In this document: piece by piece, positions 35,360-44,840 of the stretch
Numbering within the stretch: the first letter of the stretch is position 1
Layout of the letters: the number at the start of each line of letters is the position of its first letter
The notes under the pieces: generated by a model
What the model saw: the letters and a program-made list of their open reading frames with translations, nothing else
Database searches by the model: none
What the model was told of the DNA's origin: nothing
Program-made: the position numbers and the translations under genes
DNA from: Mesorhizobium sp. ES1-1
Lineage (GTDB): Bacteria > Pseudomonadota > Alphaproteobacteria > Rhizobiales > Rhizobiaceae
Assembly (NCBI RefSeq): GCF_020164785.1
Contig: NZ_JAIUGX010000003.1
Location: 186,001-250,000 of the forward strand
Direction of reading: 5' to 3'
DNA: 64,000 nucleotides

Positions 35360-35640
35360 CTTGGCGCCCTTCCTTTCCCTCCGGATGGGGGAAAGGTGGC
35401 GCTGCGAAGCAGCGACGGATTGGGGGAAGGCGATCCTCAAATGCGCCGCCGCTGATTACTCGCTATGGAGCCCGATCAACTCGAGGCATTGGCCGTTCGA
35501 AACAACAACGGTCGCGCTAGGTCGACCCCACTCCGTCGAGCTTCGCTCGACACCTCTCGCCCGATCGACGGGGGAGAGGAAAAGCGCTAGGGCTTCCACC
35601 GCCAGAGGGGTGGAAGTGACGGCGAAGAAGGGAAGGCCAC
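35360..35640. repeat. Mosaic of rhizobial palindromic repeats before leuC
   Basis: This part of the 526-base spacer 35352-35877 contains several hairpins: CCTTTCCC (35372-35379) with GGGAAAGG (35389-35396), CGCTGCGAAGCAGCG near 35400, and GTCGAGC (35535-35541) with GCTCGAC (35545-35551). The phrasing GTCGCGCTAGGTCGACCCCACTCCG is of the type seen in rhizobial repeats. Open frames crossing it have no coding character. No promoter was evident. Confidence 0.65.
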
Positions 35641-35681
35641 ACACCGCGCCACCGCAATTGCCGAGAACCCAAAACATTGAT

Positions 35682-35810
35682 ATGAGCCACGCCATGGAAG
35701 AGCTATTTGGCGATCCGGCCTATAAGGGGTTCGTGCTGCAGGACAGGAAACGCCTGCCGTCGCGCTTTTCCGCGCGCGTCAGCGGCGCGCTGACCAGCCG
35801 ACTTCGCTGA
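35682..35810 (+). CDS. Possible small protein upstream of leuC
   Basis: A 42-codon frame from ATG 35682: [20 protein letters not shown] followed by a basic tail ([22 protein letters not shown]). The compact acidic N-terminal and basic C-terminal halves look more like a peptide than random shadow, but the ribosome site is weak and I recognise no family. A second in-frame ATG is at 35694. It lies 67 bases before leuC. It may be chance. Confidence 0.3.
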   Translation: MSHAMEELFGDPAYKGFVLQDRKRLPSRFSARVSGALTSRLR

Positions 35811-35877
35811 TCTGCCGGCCGGCCGCAGGCTCGCGGCATCAGCTCTCCCCAATTCTCATATCGACGGATTTACGCAC

Positions 35878-37287
35878 ATGAGCGCACCGCGCACCCTCTA
35901 CGACAAGATTTTCGACGACCATGTCGTCGACCGCCAGGATGACGGCACCTGCCTGCTCTACATCGACCGGCACCTGGTCCATGAAGTGACCAGCCCGCAG
36001 GCTTTCGAAGGCCTGCGCATGAGTGGCCGCAAGGTCAGGCACCCGGAAAAGACATTGGCCGTGGTCGACCACAACGTCTCGACCTCGCCCGAGCGCAAGT
36101 TCGGCATCAAGAACGAGGAAAGCCGGATCCAGGTCGAAGCGCTGGCGACGAACGCCCGGGATTTCGGCATCGAATATTATTCCGAGAAGGATATCCGCCA
36201 GGGCATCGTCCACATCATCGGTCCGGAGCAGGGTTTCACGCTGCCCGGCATGACCATCGTCTGCGGCGACAGCCACACCTCGACGCATGGCGCTTTCGGC
36301 GCGCTGGCGCATGGCATCGGCACTTCGGAGGTCGAGCATGTGCTGGCGACGCAGACGCTCATCCAGCGCAAGGCCAAGAACATGCTGGTGCGTGTCGACG
36401 GCAAGCTGCCGGAAGGCGTCACCGCCAAGGACATCATCCTGGCCATCATCGGCGAGATCGGCACTGCCGGCGGCACCGGCTATGTCATCGAATATGCCGG
36501 CGAGGCGATCCGCGCGCTGTCGATGGAAGGCCGCATGACGATCTGCAACATGTCGATCGAGGGAGGCGCGCGCGCCGGCCTCATCGCCGCTGATGAGACG
36601 ACCTTCGCCTATGTCAAGGACAAGCCGCGCGCGCCGAAGGGTGCGGCCTGGGATGCGGCACTGGAATACTGGAAGACGCTGCAGTCCGATGAGGGCGCGC
36701 ATTTCGACAAGGTGATCGTGCTCGACGCCGCCAAGCTGCCGCCGATCGTCTCCTGGGGCTCCTCGCCCGAGGATGTCGTCTCGGTACAGGGCATCGTGCC
36801 GAACCCGGACGAGATCAGCGACGAGAACAAGCGCACCTCCAAGCAGCGCGCGCTGGACTATATGGGCCTGACGCCCGGGACCAGGATCACCGATATCGCG
36901 CTCGACAGGGTGTTCATCGGCTCCTGCACGAATGGCCGCATCGAGGATCTGCGCGCCGTCGCCAAGGTGGTCGAGGGCAAGACGGTCAGCCCCCATGTCG
37001 ACGCGATGATTGTGCCGGGTTCCGGCCTGGTCAAGGAACAGGCCGAGGCAGAGGGTCTCGACAAGATCTTCATCGCCGCCGGTTTCGACTGGCGCGAGCC
37101 GGGCTGCTCGATGTGCCTTGCCATGAACGACGACCGGCTAAAGCCGCATGAGCGCTGCGCCTCGACCTCGAACCGCAATTTCGAGGGACGGCAAGGCTTC
37201 AAGGGCCGCACCCATCTGGTGTCACCTGCGATGGCGGCGGCGGCGGCGATCGCCGGCCACTTCGTCGACATTCGCGAGTGGAAATAG
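35878..37287 (+). CDS. leuC: 3-isopropylmalate dehydratase large subunit
   Basis: A 469-residue aconitase-family enzyme of leucine synthesis that isomerises 2- to 3-isopropylmalate. The three [4Fe-4S] ligands are present: [13 protein letters not shown] and [11 protein letters not shown] (CxxC). [32 protein letters not shown], the active-site block, is complete. It needs a small subunit (LeuD), which is not next to it here, as in other rhizobia. The gene stands alone with its own 3' hairpin. Confidence 0.97.
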   Translation: MSAPRTLYDKIFDDHVVDRQDDGTCLLYIDRHLVHEVTSPQAFEGLRMSGRKVRHPEKTLAVVDHNVSTSPERKFGIKNEESRIQVEALATNARDFGIEYYSEKDIRQGIVHIIGPEQGFTLPGMTIVCGDSHTSTHGAFGALAHGIGTSEVEHVLATQTLIQRKAKNMLVRVDGKLPEGVTAKDIILAIIGEIGTAGGTGYVIEYAGEAIRALSMEGRMTICNMSIEGGARAGLIAADETTFAYVKDKPRAPKGAAWDAALEYWKTLQSDEGAHFDKVIVLDAAKLPPIVSWGSSPEDVVSVQGIVPNPDEISDENKRTSKQRALDYMGLTPGTRITDIALDRVFIGSCTNGRIEDLRAVAKVVEGKTVSPHVDAMIVPGSGLVKEQAEAEGLDKIFIAAGFDWREPGCSMCLAMNDDRLKPHERCASTSNRNFEGRQGFKGRTHLVSPAMAAAAAIAGHFVDIREWK

Positions 37288-37293
37288 CGATCC

Positions 37294-37324
37294 TGGCCCC
37301 GACCGCCTCGCGGTCGGGGCTTCC
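37294..37324 (+). terminator. Hairpin after leuC
   Basis: A perfect 10-bp stem GCCCCGACCG (37296-37305) and CGGTCGGGGC (37311-37320) with loop CCTCG, 8 bases past the leuC stop. The following TTCCTGG is a poor T-tract, so termination may be partial. It also separates leuC from the convergent gene ending at 37330. Confidence 0.65.
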
Positions 37325-37329
37325 TGGCG

Positions 37330-37644
37330 TCAGTCAGCGCGGCGGATCAATTCGTGGAAATTCTCACGAAGGCCGGGCTGATCCTCGGCAACCACGAGCG
37401 CCATCTGGCGTTCGTCGAACAGCTTGAACCATTCGTCCCATTCGACCAGTTCATAGCCGCCCGCATTGGGCGGCCTGTCCGCCGCCTGATCCTGATCCTG
37501 GTAGGCTTGCTGGTCAAAGACGAGCCGCAGCATGGCTTGCGTCCCCGATTCAGGCGACACGTCGACTATTGCAGGAAATCCCGCGCGTGCGGCGGCCCAT
37601 GACCGGATAGCGTCGTGATCGGTCAGCGTGATCGTTTCGGCCAT
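37330..37644 (-). CDS. Conserved hypothetical protein
   Basis: A 104-residue soluble protein: MAETITLTDHDAIRSWAAARAGFPAIVDVS, then GTQAMLRLVFDQQAYQDQDQAADRPPNAGGYELVEWDEWFKLFDERQMALVV. No signal peptide, membrane segment or enzymatic motif was seen. The aromatic-rich middle and the good codon bias mark it as a real gene. The start at ATG 37644 has GGAGAGCA upstream. I do not recognise a named family. It is convergent with leuC and divergent from the GGDEF gene. Confidence 0.75.
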   Translation of the reverse strand: MAETITLTDHDAIRSWAAARAGFPAIVDVSPESGTQAMLRLVFDQQAYQDQDQAADRPPNAGGYELVEWDEWFKLFDERQMALVVAEDQPGLRENFHELIRRAD

Positions 37645-37788
37645 AATTGCTCTCCTTGATTGCTTAGGGGCAAAACGCGGACTGCGATTGCATGTTCCTC
37701 GCGTCGGCTTTCAGAGGCTGCGGCTTTGAAATATTCGCTAGCGCTTAACTGCTTGTTGGGGCTTGTCCGATAAGGTGTTCACCGGGGT

Positions 37789-39009
37789 ATGGGAGGGGAA
37801 GTCAAAAGTCCTTTGGACACTGATCTGTTCATAGCGCTGCTCAATCCGACGATCGCGCTGGCACTTGGCGCGGCCTTCTCCATGCTATGGTTCCATCAAC
37901 GCCACCGTCCCTATCTGGCGGTGCTGGCGATAAGCTACAGCGTCTCGGCCGCCGGCTTCCTGCTGCAGTATTTTACGTTGCCGATCGGTATGATGCCGAC
38001 CAAGCTGGTGTCGAATGTCTGCTTCACCATTGCCGGCTGCTGCCTGGCGGGGGCCATCGTTGCCCGCAATGGCCGCCAGGTGCCTTATCTGGCAATGAGC
38101 GCCCTGATGGGCAGTGGCCTGTCGGCACTGATGTGGTTCACATTCGCCGCGCCGGACCTGACTTGGCGTATCCTGTCGATGAATTTCGCCTTTGGCGGGC
38201 TCGCTCTTCTGGTCGCCGCCGAACTGCGCCCGGTGCGGCGCAACGGCCCGATCGAGAACATCCTGTTCATCCTGTCGTTGCTTTCAGGGCTGAACTTCTT
38301 CGTTCGCACGCTGGTCGTCGTCATTCTTCACGGTCCTTTCACCAGCTATGACGGGTTCTACGCCTCGACCTATTGGACGACCGCTCTGCTGACGCATGCG
38401 CTGCTGTCGCTGCTCATCGCACTTTGTCTGTTCACCGCGGCCGCCCTCGACGTGATGAAGGCCCTGAAGACGGAGACACACACCGATCCGCTGTCGGGCC
38501 TGCTCAACCGCCGTGGGTTCGAGGAGCGCGCGACCGTCCTGCTGGAGCGTTGCGCGGCGGCAAAATTTCCGGTGACGCTGGTGCTGGCCGACCTCGATCA
38601 CTTCAAGGCGCTGAACGATCTTCACGGCCATGCGGCGGGCGACCGCGTCATCGCCGATTTCGCCGCCAAGCTTCGGTTAGCCGCCGGTGCGCGCGGCGTC
38701 GCGGGGCGCATCGGTGGCGAGGAGTTCGCCGTGCTGCTGCCATTGAGCGATCTTGGCGCCGCACGGCTGTTTGCCGAGGCTGTGCGCACGCTTTATTCGG
38801 CGGGCAGCGTCGACGGCCTTCCTCCAGGCACGAAGGTCACCGCGAGCTTCGGCGTCGCGGCCCGCAGTGGCGAAGAGGCGCTGCAACCGCTTATGCGTCG
38901 GGCCGACGAAGCGCTCTACATAGCCAAGAGGAATGGCCGCGACAGCGTGCGCCTGTCGCTTGAGCGATCGGAAACAATGTTCACGCCGGAGCCACTCAGG
39001 ATCGGCTGA
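37789..39009 (+). CDS. Membrane GGDEF-domain diguanylate cyclase
   Basis: A 406-residue protein. The N-terminal half (residues 8-225) has about seven hydrophobic helices, a 7TM sensor of no type I can name. The C-terminal GGDEF domain starts at HTDPLSGLLNRRGFEER. It keeps the active half-site GRIGGEEFAVLLP and VLADLDHFKALNDLHGHAAGD for GTP and metal. The usual inhibitory RxxD before GGEEF is missing (sequence GARG), so product feedback at an I-site is unlikely. It makes c-di-GMP. It stands alone with no partner gene. Confidence 0.9.
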   Translation: MGGEVKSPLDTDLFIALLNPTIALALGAAFSMLWFHQRHRPYLAVLAISYSVSAAGFLLQYFTLPIGMMPTKLVSNVCFTIAGCCLAGAIVARNGRQVPYLAMSALMGSGLSALMWFTFAAPDLTWRILSMNFAFGGLALLVAAELRPVRRNGPIENILFILSLLSGLNFFVRTLVVVILHGPFTSYDGFYASTYWTTALLTHALLSLLIALCLFTAAALDVMKALKTETHTDPLSGLLNRRGFEERATVLLERCAAAKFPVTLVLADLDHFKALNDLHGHAAGDRVIADFAAKLRLAAGARGVAGRIGGEEFAVLLPLSDLGAARLFAEAVRTLYSAGSVDGLPPGTKVTASFGVAARSGEEALQPLMRRADEALYIAKRNGRDSVRLSLERSETMFTPEPLRIG

Positions 39010-39062
39010 CGCGGGAAAGCGTCGTCCGCCTCCCGGAAAGCCGGTTCACAAATGTCGTTGCC

Positions 39063-39428
39063 TCAGCGCCGGCAAGGGCTGAGTTCGGGCATCTCGCCGT
39101 CGGAAAGCCCATACATATAGGACCGACCCTTCACGAACACCGGCGGGCGGTAGCAGTCGCTGGAGCCTGAGATCTCGTCCGACTCGTTTTCGTAGATCAC
39201 CTTGGGCTGGCCGGCACCCGTATAATCCGACAATTGCTTGGCCAGCGCGCCTTCACCGACAAGGATGCGCTTGTAGCCGGCGGCGCTGTCGATGACGAGA
39301 TTGCCAAAGGAATCGGCGTAGACGCGGTCCTGATGGCGGGTACCGCTGAGTGCCGGTGCCGCCAAGGCGACGACTGATGCAGACAGGACGAGTGCCGCAA
39401 GGCACGATCCGACAGAGTTCGAACGCAT
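39063..39428 (-). CDS. Secreted hypothetical protein
   Basis: A 121-residue protein with a signal peptide (CLAALVLSASVVALAAPALS, cleavage about residue 29). The mature 90 residues (RVYADSFGNLVIDSAAGYKRILVGEG, then SDEISGSSDCYRPPVFVKGRSYMYGLSDGEMPELSPC) hold two cysteines likely to be a disulfide. I know no family with certainty. It is divergent from the lipoprotein at 39740, with CtrA-like sites in the 311-base spacer. ATG 39428 is the first in-frame start before the signal. Confidence 0.7.
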   Translation of the reverse strand: MRSNSVGSCLAALVLSASVVALAAPALSGTRHQDRVYADSFGNLVIDSAAGYKRILVGEGALAKQLSDYTGAGQPKVIYENESDEISGSSDCYRPPVFVKGRSYMYGLSDGEMPELSPCRR

Positions 39429-39546
39429 GGCGTCCTCCGTGTTGTGGCGAAGGCGTTACGACACGCTTTCGCCCTTACCGGATACAGACCGCTGCCCCAG
39501 ACCGCTGAACCGCTTTGCGGGAGGCGCCTGCTCCTCGAATCAGAAA

Positions 39547-39572
39547 TTAACCATTTCTTAACCTTTGTTAAG
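39547..39572. promoter_or_regulatory. Overlapping CtrA-type boxes
   Basis: TTAACCATTTCTTAA (39547-39561) is a perfect TTAA-N7-TTAA CtrA box. TTAACCTTTGTTAA (39558-39571) overlaps it with an N6 spacing. Between them and the lipoprotein is a further GGTTAATTTCC. The gap 39429-39739 (311 bases) has no other feature I can call. CtrA is the cell-cycle master regulator of alphaproteobacteria; the box suggests cell-cycle control of one or both divergent envelope genes. Confidence 0.6.
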
Positions 39573-39739
39573 AGGCTGGCGCGGCGCAGGCCGGTGTCTT
39601 ATCAAGCATGGTTAATTTCCGGCGCCAGGGAGAACCCTGCGGTCATCATTTGGCAATGCTTGGCCGCAGCATCGCGCTCGGCGTCGGACCGACCTGATTG
39701 GGCAGGCTAAAGTGGCCGCGTGCCGCGGGAGGACATGAT

Positions 39740-40135
39740 ATGCCGTTACGCGGGTCGGTTCGGGTAACGCTCGCCCTGTGGCCGCTGCTGTTACTGGCCG
39801 TCGCCTGCATGCCGCAGGAGGACACCCCGAAAGCCGGCGGCGTTGCTGCGACCTCGGTACCGGTGGCCCCTGCGGCCCCGGGTCCGGTCACCGAGGTGAC
39901 AGGGCCGCAGCCGCGAACGGCCGCCTATGTCTGCGCCAATGGCGGAAGGATGACCATCGAGAACCTCGGCGCGTCGATCCGGGTTGTCGGTCCTGACGGC
40001 GTCGTTCAGGACATGCCCGCCTCGCCCGCCAACCAGAACAGCCGGTTTGGCCAGGCGCATGACGCGATCGTGATCGACGGCCGCGAGGCTCTTGTCATGA
40101 AGGGCGGGTCGACACCGGTGACTTGCACCCGCTGA
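39740..40135 (+). CDS. Putative lipoprotein, MliC-like domain
   Basis: A 131-residue lipoprotein with signal peptide and lipobox LAVAC (Cys about residue 23), then an alanine/proline-rich linker. The C-terminal domain (YVCANGGRMTIENLGASIRVV, then SRFGQAHDAIVIDGREALVMKGG and a final TCTR) recalls the MliC family of c-type lysozyme inhibitors: an early YxC, a central turn and a late Cys that pair. Assignment is tentative. ATG 39740 is preceded by GGGAGGACATGAT. It lies upstream of the sdh operon with a 334-base gap. Confidence 0.65.
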   Translation: MPLRGSVRVTLALWPLLLLAVACMPQEDTPKAGGVAATSVPVAPAAPGPVTEVTGPQPRTAAYVCANGGRMTIENLGASIRVVGPDGVVQDMPASPANQNSRFGQAHDAIVIDGREALVMKGGSTPVTCTR

Positions 40136-40274
40136 GCCTGCATCGTGCTATACCGCGCGCGTGCTGCAGCGCGGAGAGACGGCGCCAGCTTCGGCCCCGC
40201 AGCCGCTAATCGATTGAAGCGCCGGCAGGCCTTTTAATCAGACTAAATTACGTTTCCAAAACGGTTTTCTGGCT

Positions 40275-40303
40275 TTGACGCGGTGCAAAAAGAGCATTAG
40301 AAA
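40275..40303 (+). promoter_or_regulatory. Candidate promoter of the sdh operon
   Basis: TTGACG (40275-40280), a 17-base spacer and TAGAAA (40298-40303) make a plausible housekeeping promoter, placing the start near 40310 and giving a leader of about 160 bases. Inside that leader GGAA-GCGGC-AAT-GCCGC-ATTTCC (about 40328-40353) can form a hairpin. The rest of the 334-base gap 40136-40469 shows no gene. Whether the leader has regulatory function is unknown. Confidence 0.45.
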
Positions 40304-40469
40304 CCGCGTGTCCGAGGTCGCAACCGGAAGCGGCAATGCCGCATTTCCACCTGCGGCTGGAGCGTGACGCCCGATCGGGACGCGCTTTGGATTTTGTTTA
40401 TGCATGCCGGTCTTCCCAAAATCGAGATCACTTTGGGCGACGGGCACAGGGACGCCGAACTGGGGAGCC

Positions 40470-40889
40470 ATGAGCAAATCACCAGCCACCCAAGACTTCG
40501 CCAGACGTGAACGGCCACTGTCGCCGCATCTGAGCGTGTACCGGCCGCCCATCACGATGACGATGTCGATCATCCATCGCATCACCGGCGGCGCATTGTA
40601 TTTCGGCACGCTGCTCGTGGCCGCCTGGCTGATGGCGGCGGCAAGCTCGCAATCGACCTTCGATCGGGTGAACTGGGCATTCGGAACCTGGCTCGGCCAA
40701 CTCGTGCTGTTCGGCTATAGCTGGGTGCTGATGCACCACATGCTTGGCGGCGTCCGGCACCTGGTGTGGGACACCGGCGCCGGCCTCGAGAAGCATGCCT
40801 CGTCGCGGATCGCCTGGGCGACACTGGCCGGATCGATCCTGCTGACGGCGCTGATCTGGATCGCCGGCTACATGGTCCGGGGAGCCTGA
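40470..40889 (+). CDS. sdhC: Succinate dehydrogenase cytochrome b556 subunit
   Basis: A 139-residue membrane anchor of complex II with three helices. [29 protein letters not shown] is the SdhC signature, including the Ser/Arg quinone-site residues; the heme-ligand His is in [22 protein letters not shown] 40470 is chosen ([10 protein letters not shown]) with TGGGGAG upstream, as family similarity starts there. It is followed 2 bases later by sdhD. Confidence 0.95.
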   Translation: MSKSPATQDFARRERPLSPHLSVYRPPITMTMSIIHRITGGALYFGTLLVAAWLMAAASSQSTFDRVNWAFGTWLGQLVLFGYSWVLMHHMLGGVRHLVWDTGAGLEKHASSRIAWATLAGSILLTALIWIAGYMVRGA

Positions 40890-40891
40890 TC

Positions 40892-41287
40892 ATGAGCGTT
40901 GGCAAGAGCGATATGCGCACGCCGCTGGCGAAGGTCCGCGGCCTGGGTTCCGCCCGCGAGGGCACCGGGCATTTCTGGCGCCAGCGCCTCACGGCGGTGG
41001 CCAACATCCCCTTGATGCTGTTCTTCGTCGGCTTCCTCGTCGCGCTCAACGGCGCCGGCTATGCCGAGGTCAGGGCGGCGCTCGCCAATCCCCTGGTCGC
41101 TCTGGTGCTGCTGCTGGTGCTTGTCTCCGCGCTTATCCATATGCGGATCGGCATGCAGGTGATCATCGAGGACTACGTGCATGGCGAGGGCATGAAGCTG
41201 GCGCTGATCGCGCTCAACACATTTTTCACCATAGCGGTCGGCGTGGCCTCGGTCTTCGCCCTGCTCAAGCTGGCATTCGGAGGCTGA
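40892..41287 (+). CDS. sdhD: Succinate dehydrogenase hydrophobic anchor subunit
   Basis: A 131-residue anchor with three helices. [34 protein letters not shown] is the alphaproteobacterial SdhD start, and [33 protein letters not shown] includes the second heme ligand His and quinone-site Tyr. ATG 40892 has GGGGAGCC upstream. It sits between sdhC and sdhA in the operon. Confidence 0.95.
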   Translation: MSVGKSDMRTPLAKVRGLGSAREGTGHFWRQRLTAVANIPLMLFFVGFLVALNGAGYAEVRAALANPLVALVLLLVLVSALIHMRIGMQVIIEDYVHGEGMKLALIALNTFFTIAVGVASVFALLKLAFGG

Positions 41288-41306
41288 GTTGGCCAAGGAC
41301 GCAAAC

Positions 41307-43115
41307 ATGGCGGGCTACACCTTCGTCGACCACAAATTCGATGTCGTGGTCGTAGGCGCCGGCGGCGCCGGCCTGCGCGCCACGCTGGGCATGGCTGAAC
41401 AGGGCCTGCGTACCGCCTGCATCTCCAAAGTGTTCCCGACCCGCTCGCACACGGTGGCGGCGCAAGGCGGCATTGCCGCGTCGCTGTCGAATATGGGGCC
41501 GGATTCCTGGCAGTGGCACATGTATGACACGGTCAAGGGGTCGGACTGGCTGGGCGATGTCGACGCCATGGAATATCTGGTGCGCGAAGCGCCGGCCGCC
41601 GTCTACGAGCTCGAGCATTACGGCGTGCCGTTCTCGCGCACCGAGGAGGGCAAGATTTACCAGCGGCCGTTCGGCGGCCACATGATGAATTATGGCGACG
41701 GTCCGCCGGTGCAGCGCACCTGCGCCGCGGCCGACCGCACCGGCCACGCCATCCTGCACACGCTCTACGGCCAGTCGCTGAAGAACAACGCGCAGTTCTT
41801 CATCGAGTATTTCGCGCTTGACCTGATCATGGAGCCGGACGGCACCTGCACCGGCGTCGTGGCCTGGAACCTCGACGACGGCACCATCCACCGCTTCTCG
41901 GCCAAGATGGTGGTGCTGGCGACCGGCGGCTATGGCCGCGCCTATTTCTCGGCCACCTCGGCGCACACCTGCACCGGCGATGGCGGCGGCATGGCGGCGC
42001 GGGCTGGTTTCCCACTCCAGGACATGGAGTTCGTGCAGTTCCATCCGACCGGCATCTATGGCGCCGGCTGCCTGATCACCGAGGGCGCGCGCGGCGAGGG
42101 CGGCTATCTCGTCAACTCCGAGGGCGAGCGCTTCATGGAACGCTACGCGCCGTCGGCCAAGGACCTTGCCTCGCGCGACGTCGTCTCGCGCTGCATGACG
42201 CTGGAGATCCGCGAGGGTCGCGGCGTCGGCAAGAACAAGGACCACATCTTCCTGCATCTCGATCATCTCGATCCGGCCGTGCTGCATGAGCGGCTGCCCG
42301 GCATCTCGGAATCGGCGAAAATCTTCGCCGGCGTCGACCTTACCAAGGAGCCGATCCCGGTTCTGCCGACGGTGCACTACAATATGGGCGGCGTGCCGAC
42401 CAATTACTGGGGCGAGGTGCTGAGCCCCACTCCGGAGAACCCCGACCGCGTGTCGCCCGGGCTGATGGCAGTCGGCGAAGCCGGCTGCGCATCGGTGCAC
42501 GGCGCCAACCGGCTGGGTTCGAACTCGCTGATCGATCTCGTGGTGTTCGGCCGCGCAGCGGCGATCCGGGCCGGGCAGGTCATCGATCGCAAGGCGGCCA
42601 TCCCGTCGCCCAACGAAGCCTCGGTCGCAAAGATCATGGATCGCTTCGACCGGCTGCGCCGCGCCAACGGGTCGACGCCCACGGCCGTGCTGCGCGAAAA
42701 GATGCAGAGGGCGATGCAGGAAGACGCCGCCGTATTCCGCACGCAGGAGTCGCTCGAGAGCGGCTGCAAGCGCATTTCGCAGCTGTGGACCGAGCTTGCC
42801 GATATCAAGGTCTATGACCGCTCGATGATCTGGAATTCCGATCTGGTCGAGACGCTGGAGCTTGAAAACCTGATGGCCAACGCCGTCACCACGGTCTACG
42901 GCGCCGAGGCGCGCAAGGAGAGCCGGGGCGCCCATGCGCGGGAGGATTTTTCCGCCCGCGACGACGTCAACTGGCGCAAGCATACGCTCGCCCATCTAAG
43001 CGAGGACGGACAGGTGACGCTGAGCTACCGGCCGGTGCACACCGAGCCGCTGCTGGCCGAAAAGGACGGCGGCATCAGCCTCGCCAAGATCGCGCCGAAG
43101 GCGCGGGTGTATTGA
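41307..43115 (+). CDS. sdhA: Succinate dehydrogenase flavoprotein subunit
   Basis: Complex II flavoprotein, 602 residues from ATG 41307. FAD motif [20 protein letters not shown] at about residue 15, and [14 protein letters not shown] with the covalent flavin-attachment His. [23 protein letters not shown] and the catalytic Arg/His region [15 protein letters not shown] are intact. An in-frame TTG at 41289, 5 bases after GGAGG, is an alternative start adding six residues. The last base of its TGA is one base before the lipoprotein ATG, so the inserted gene is transcriptionally tied. Confidence 0.97.
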   Translation: MAGYTFVDHKFDVVVVGAGGAGLRATLGMAEQGLRTACISKVFPTRSHTVAAQGGIAASLSNMGPDSWQWHMYDTVKGSDWLGDVDAMEYLVREAPAAVYELEHYGVPFSRTEEGKIYQRPFGGHMMNYGDGPPVQRTCAAADRTGHAILHTLYGQSLKNNAQFFIEYFALDLIMEPDGTCTGVVAWNLDDGTIHRFSAKMVVLATGGYGRAYFSATSAHTCTGDGGGMAARAGFPLQDMEFVQFHPTGIYGAGCLITEGARGEGGYLVNSEGERFMERYAPSAKDLASRDVVSRCMTLEIREGRGVGKNKDHIFLHLDHLDPAVLHERLPGISESAKIFAGVDLTKEPIPVLPTVHYNMGGVPTNYWGEVLSPTPENPDRVSPGLMAVGEAGCASVHGANRLGSNSLIDLVVFGRAAAIRAGQVIDRKAAIPSPNEASVAKIMDRFDRLRRANGSTPTAVLREKMQRAMQEDAAVFRTQESLESGCKRISQLWTELADIKVYDRSMIWNSDLVETLELENLMANAVTTVYGAEARKESRGAHAREDFSARDDVNWRKHTLAHLSEDGQVTLSYRPVHTEPLLAEKDGGISLAKIAPKARVY

Positions 43116-43116
43116 G

Positions 43117-43455
43117 ATGAGAATGGCGGCGGTCACGATGCTCTGCGTCGCCGTCGGCGGGTGTGCGACCTCGGCTGACACGGTCTACGTCTATGACGGT
43201 GCCGACAAGATCTCCGCGATGGTCAATGACATTGCCGTTTGGAAGAATGCTTCGAGCGCACAGTCCTCCGAGAGGCTTGCATTTCTGAGGAGCAGCAGCG
43301 GACCGGTGAACTGCTTGGCTGGCGAGCGCGGTCGGGTTGCCACGCGCAAGCAGGTCGTCGGCAACGCCGTGGAAGTGCGGGTGCACGGTAGGTGTACAGG
43401 ATTTGTCAACGCTCATTTCGTGCATGACAAAGACTACGGGCACGAGAAGGAATAG
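43117..43455 (+). CDS. Putative lipoprotein inserted between sdhA and sdhB
   Basis: A 112-residue protein with a short leader ending in lipobox VAVGGC (Cys about residue 16). The mature part ([50 protein letters not shown], then [16 protein letters not shown]) carries two more cysteines and no family I recognise. It lies one base after sdhA and 11 before sdhB. Codon bias is slightly weaker than that of the Sdh genes. In most relatives sdhA-sdhB are adjacent or separated by little. Confidence 0.65.
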   Translation: MRMAAVTMLCVAVGGCATSADTVYVYDGADKISAMVNDIAVWKNASSAQSSERLAFLRSSSGPVNCLAGERGRVATRKQVVGNAVEVRVHGRCTGFVNAHFVHDKDYGHEKE

Positions 43456-43466
43456 GACGAGGGCGA

Positions 43467-44246
43467 ATGGTCGAACTCACACTTCCCAAAAACTCCAAGA
43501 TCCAGCAAGGCAAGACCTGGCCGAAGCCGGAAGGCGCGACCAATCTGCGGGAATATCGCATCTATCGCTGGTCGCCAGACGATGACGAGAACCCGCGCAT
43601 CGACACCTATTTCGTCGATATGGACGATTGCGGCCCGATGGTGCTGGACGCGCTGCTCTACATCAAGAACAAGATCGATCCGACGCTGACCCTGCGCCGC
43701 TCCTGCCGCGAAGGCATTTGCGGCTCCTGCGCCATGAACATCGACGGTTCCAATACGCTGGCCTGCACCAAGGGCTGCGACGACATCAGCGGCGCCATCA
43801 AGGTCTATCCCCTGCCGCATATGCAGGTGGTGAAGGATCTGGTGCCCGACCTGACGAATTTCTACGCCCAGCACGCCTCGATCCAGCCCTGGTTGAAAAC
43901 GGTGTCGCCGGAACCGGCCAAGGAATGGCTGCAGAGCCATGAGGACCGCGAGAAACTCGATGGTCTTTACGAGTGCATATTGTGCGCCTGCTGCTCGACG
44001 TCGTGCCCGAGCTATTGGTGGAACGGCGACCGCTATCTCGGTCCGGCCACGCTGCTGCAGGCCTATCGCTGGCTGATCGACAGTCGCGATGAGGCCAAGG
44101 GGGAGCGGCTCGACAATCTCGAGGACCCGTTCCGGCTCTATCGCTGCCACACCATCATGAACTGCGCGCAGACCTGCCCCAAGGGCCTCAACCCGGCCAA
44201 GGCGATCGCGGAGATCAAGAAGATGATGGTCGAACGGCGCATTTAG
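43467..44246 (+). CDS. sdhB: Succinate dehydrogenase iron-sulfur subunit
   Basis: A 259-residue subunit transferring electrons from FAD to quinone. The [2Fe-2S] ligands are in [22 protein letters not shown]. The [4Fe-4S] cluster is [16 protein letters not shown], and the [3Fe-4S] cluster is [20 protein letters not shown] with the shared Cys-Pro. Length is standard. It starts at ATG 43467 after GAGGGCGA and ends the sdh operon. Confidence 0.98.
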   Translation: MVELTLPKNSKIQQGKTWPKPEGATNLREYRIYRWSPDDDENPRIDTYFVDMDDCGPMVLDALLYIKNKIDPTLTLRRSCREGICGSCAMNIDGSNTLACTKGCDDISGAIKVYPLPHMQVVKDLVPDLTNFYAQHASIQPWLKTVSPEPAKEWLQSHEDREKLDGLYECILCACCSTSCPSYWWNGDRYLGPATLLQAYRWLIDSRDEAKGERLDNLEDPFRLYRCHTIMNCAQTCPKGLNPAKAIAEIKKMMVERRI

Positions 44247-44386
44247 AGCCGTTCCTGCTCGACCTTTCAGGACGGGCTTGTCTGTCGGAACGGATAGTTG
44301 CACTGCGGCTATGTTCCACCAGCCGCCCGCGGGCAGGTCCTTGCATTTGACGACCGCGCCAGCGCGACACGACAAGGAAGAGCAAG

Positions 44387-44821
44387 ATGATTCCGGATCG
44401 CGAATGGGCTCCGCTGTCGCCGATTGAAACAGGCATAAAGGGTCGGTGTCCGCGCTGTGGCGAAGGACATCTGTTCGAGGGCTTCCTGAAGCTTCGCAAG
44501 GGCTGCGAAGTCTGCGGCCTCGACTATTCCTTCGCCGACCCCGCCGATGGCCCGGCCTTCTTCGTGATATGTTTTGCATGCGTGCCGAGCGTTGTGCTTG
44601 CGCTCTGGATCGAGGTGCGCTTCGAAGCGCCCTACTGGGTGCATCTGTTCACGACCTTGCCGTTCATGCTACTGACCTGCATTCCGCCATTGCGTCCGCT
44701 GAAGGGATGGCTGGTGGCCAGCCAGTATTTCTACAAGGCAGAGGAAGGCCGGATGGCCACGCCCTTGGTCCCGTCAGCATCCGCCGGGAGATCCGATTCG
44801 CCTGGCGAAGACGGACGGTAA
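44387..44821 (+). CDS. DUF983 zinc-ribbon membrane protein
   Basis: A 144-residue protein. The N-terminal zinc ribbon is GRCPRCGEGHLFEGFLKLRKGCEVCGLDYSFADPADGPAFF with two CxxC pairs. Two helices follow (FFVICFACVPSVVLALWIEV and YWVHLFTTLPFMLLTCIPPLRPLKG), with a short polar tail. This is the DUF983 family, common in alphaproteobacteria and often near cytochrome oxidase genes; function is unknown. It lies 140 bases after sdhB. Confidence 0.88.
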   Translation: MIPDREWAPLSPIETGIKGRCPRCGEGHLFEGFLKLRKGCEVCGLDYSFADPADGPAFFVICFACVPSVVLALWIEVRFEAPYWVHLFTTLPFMLLTCIPPLRPLKGWLVASQYFYKAEEGRMATPLVPSASAGRSDSPGEDGR

Positions 44822-44840
44822 CGAAGGCTATAGGCATTGG

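Noticed and set aside
41265..42995. A 576-codon minus-strand frame opposite sdhA
   Set aside because: Exact antisense of the flavoprotein gene, His/Arg/Gly rich without domain.
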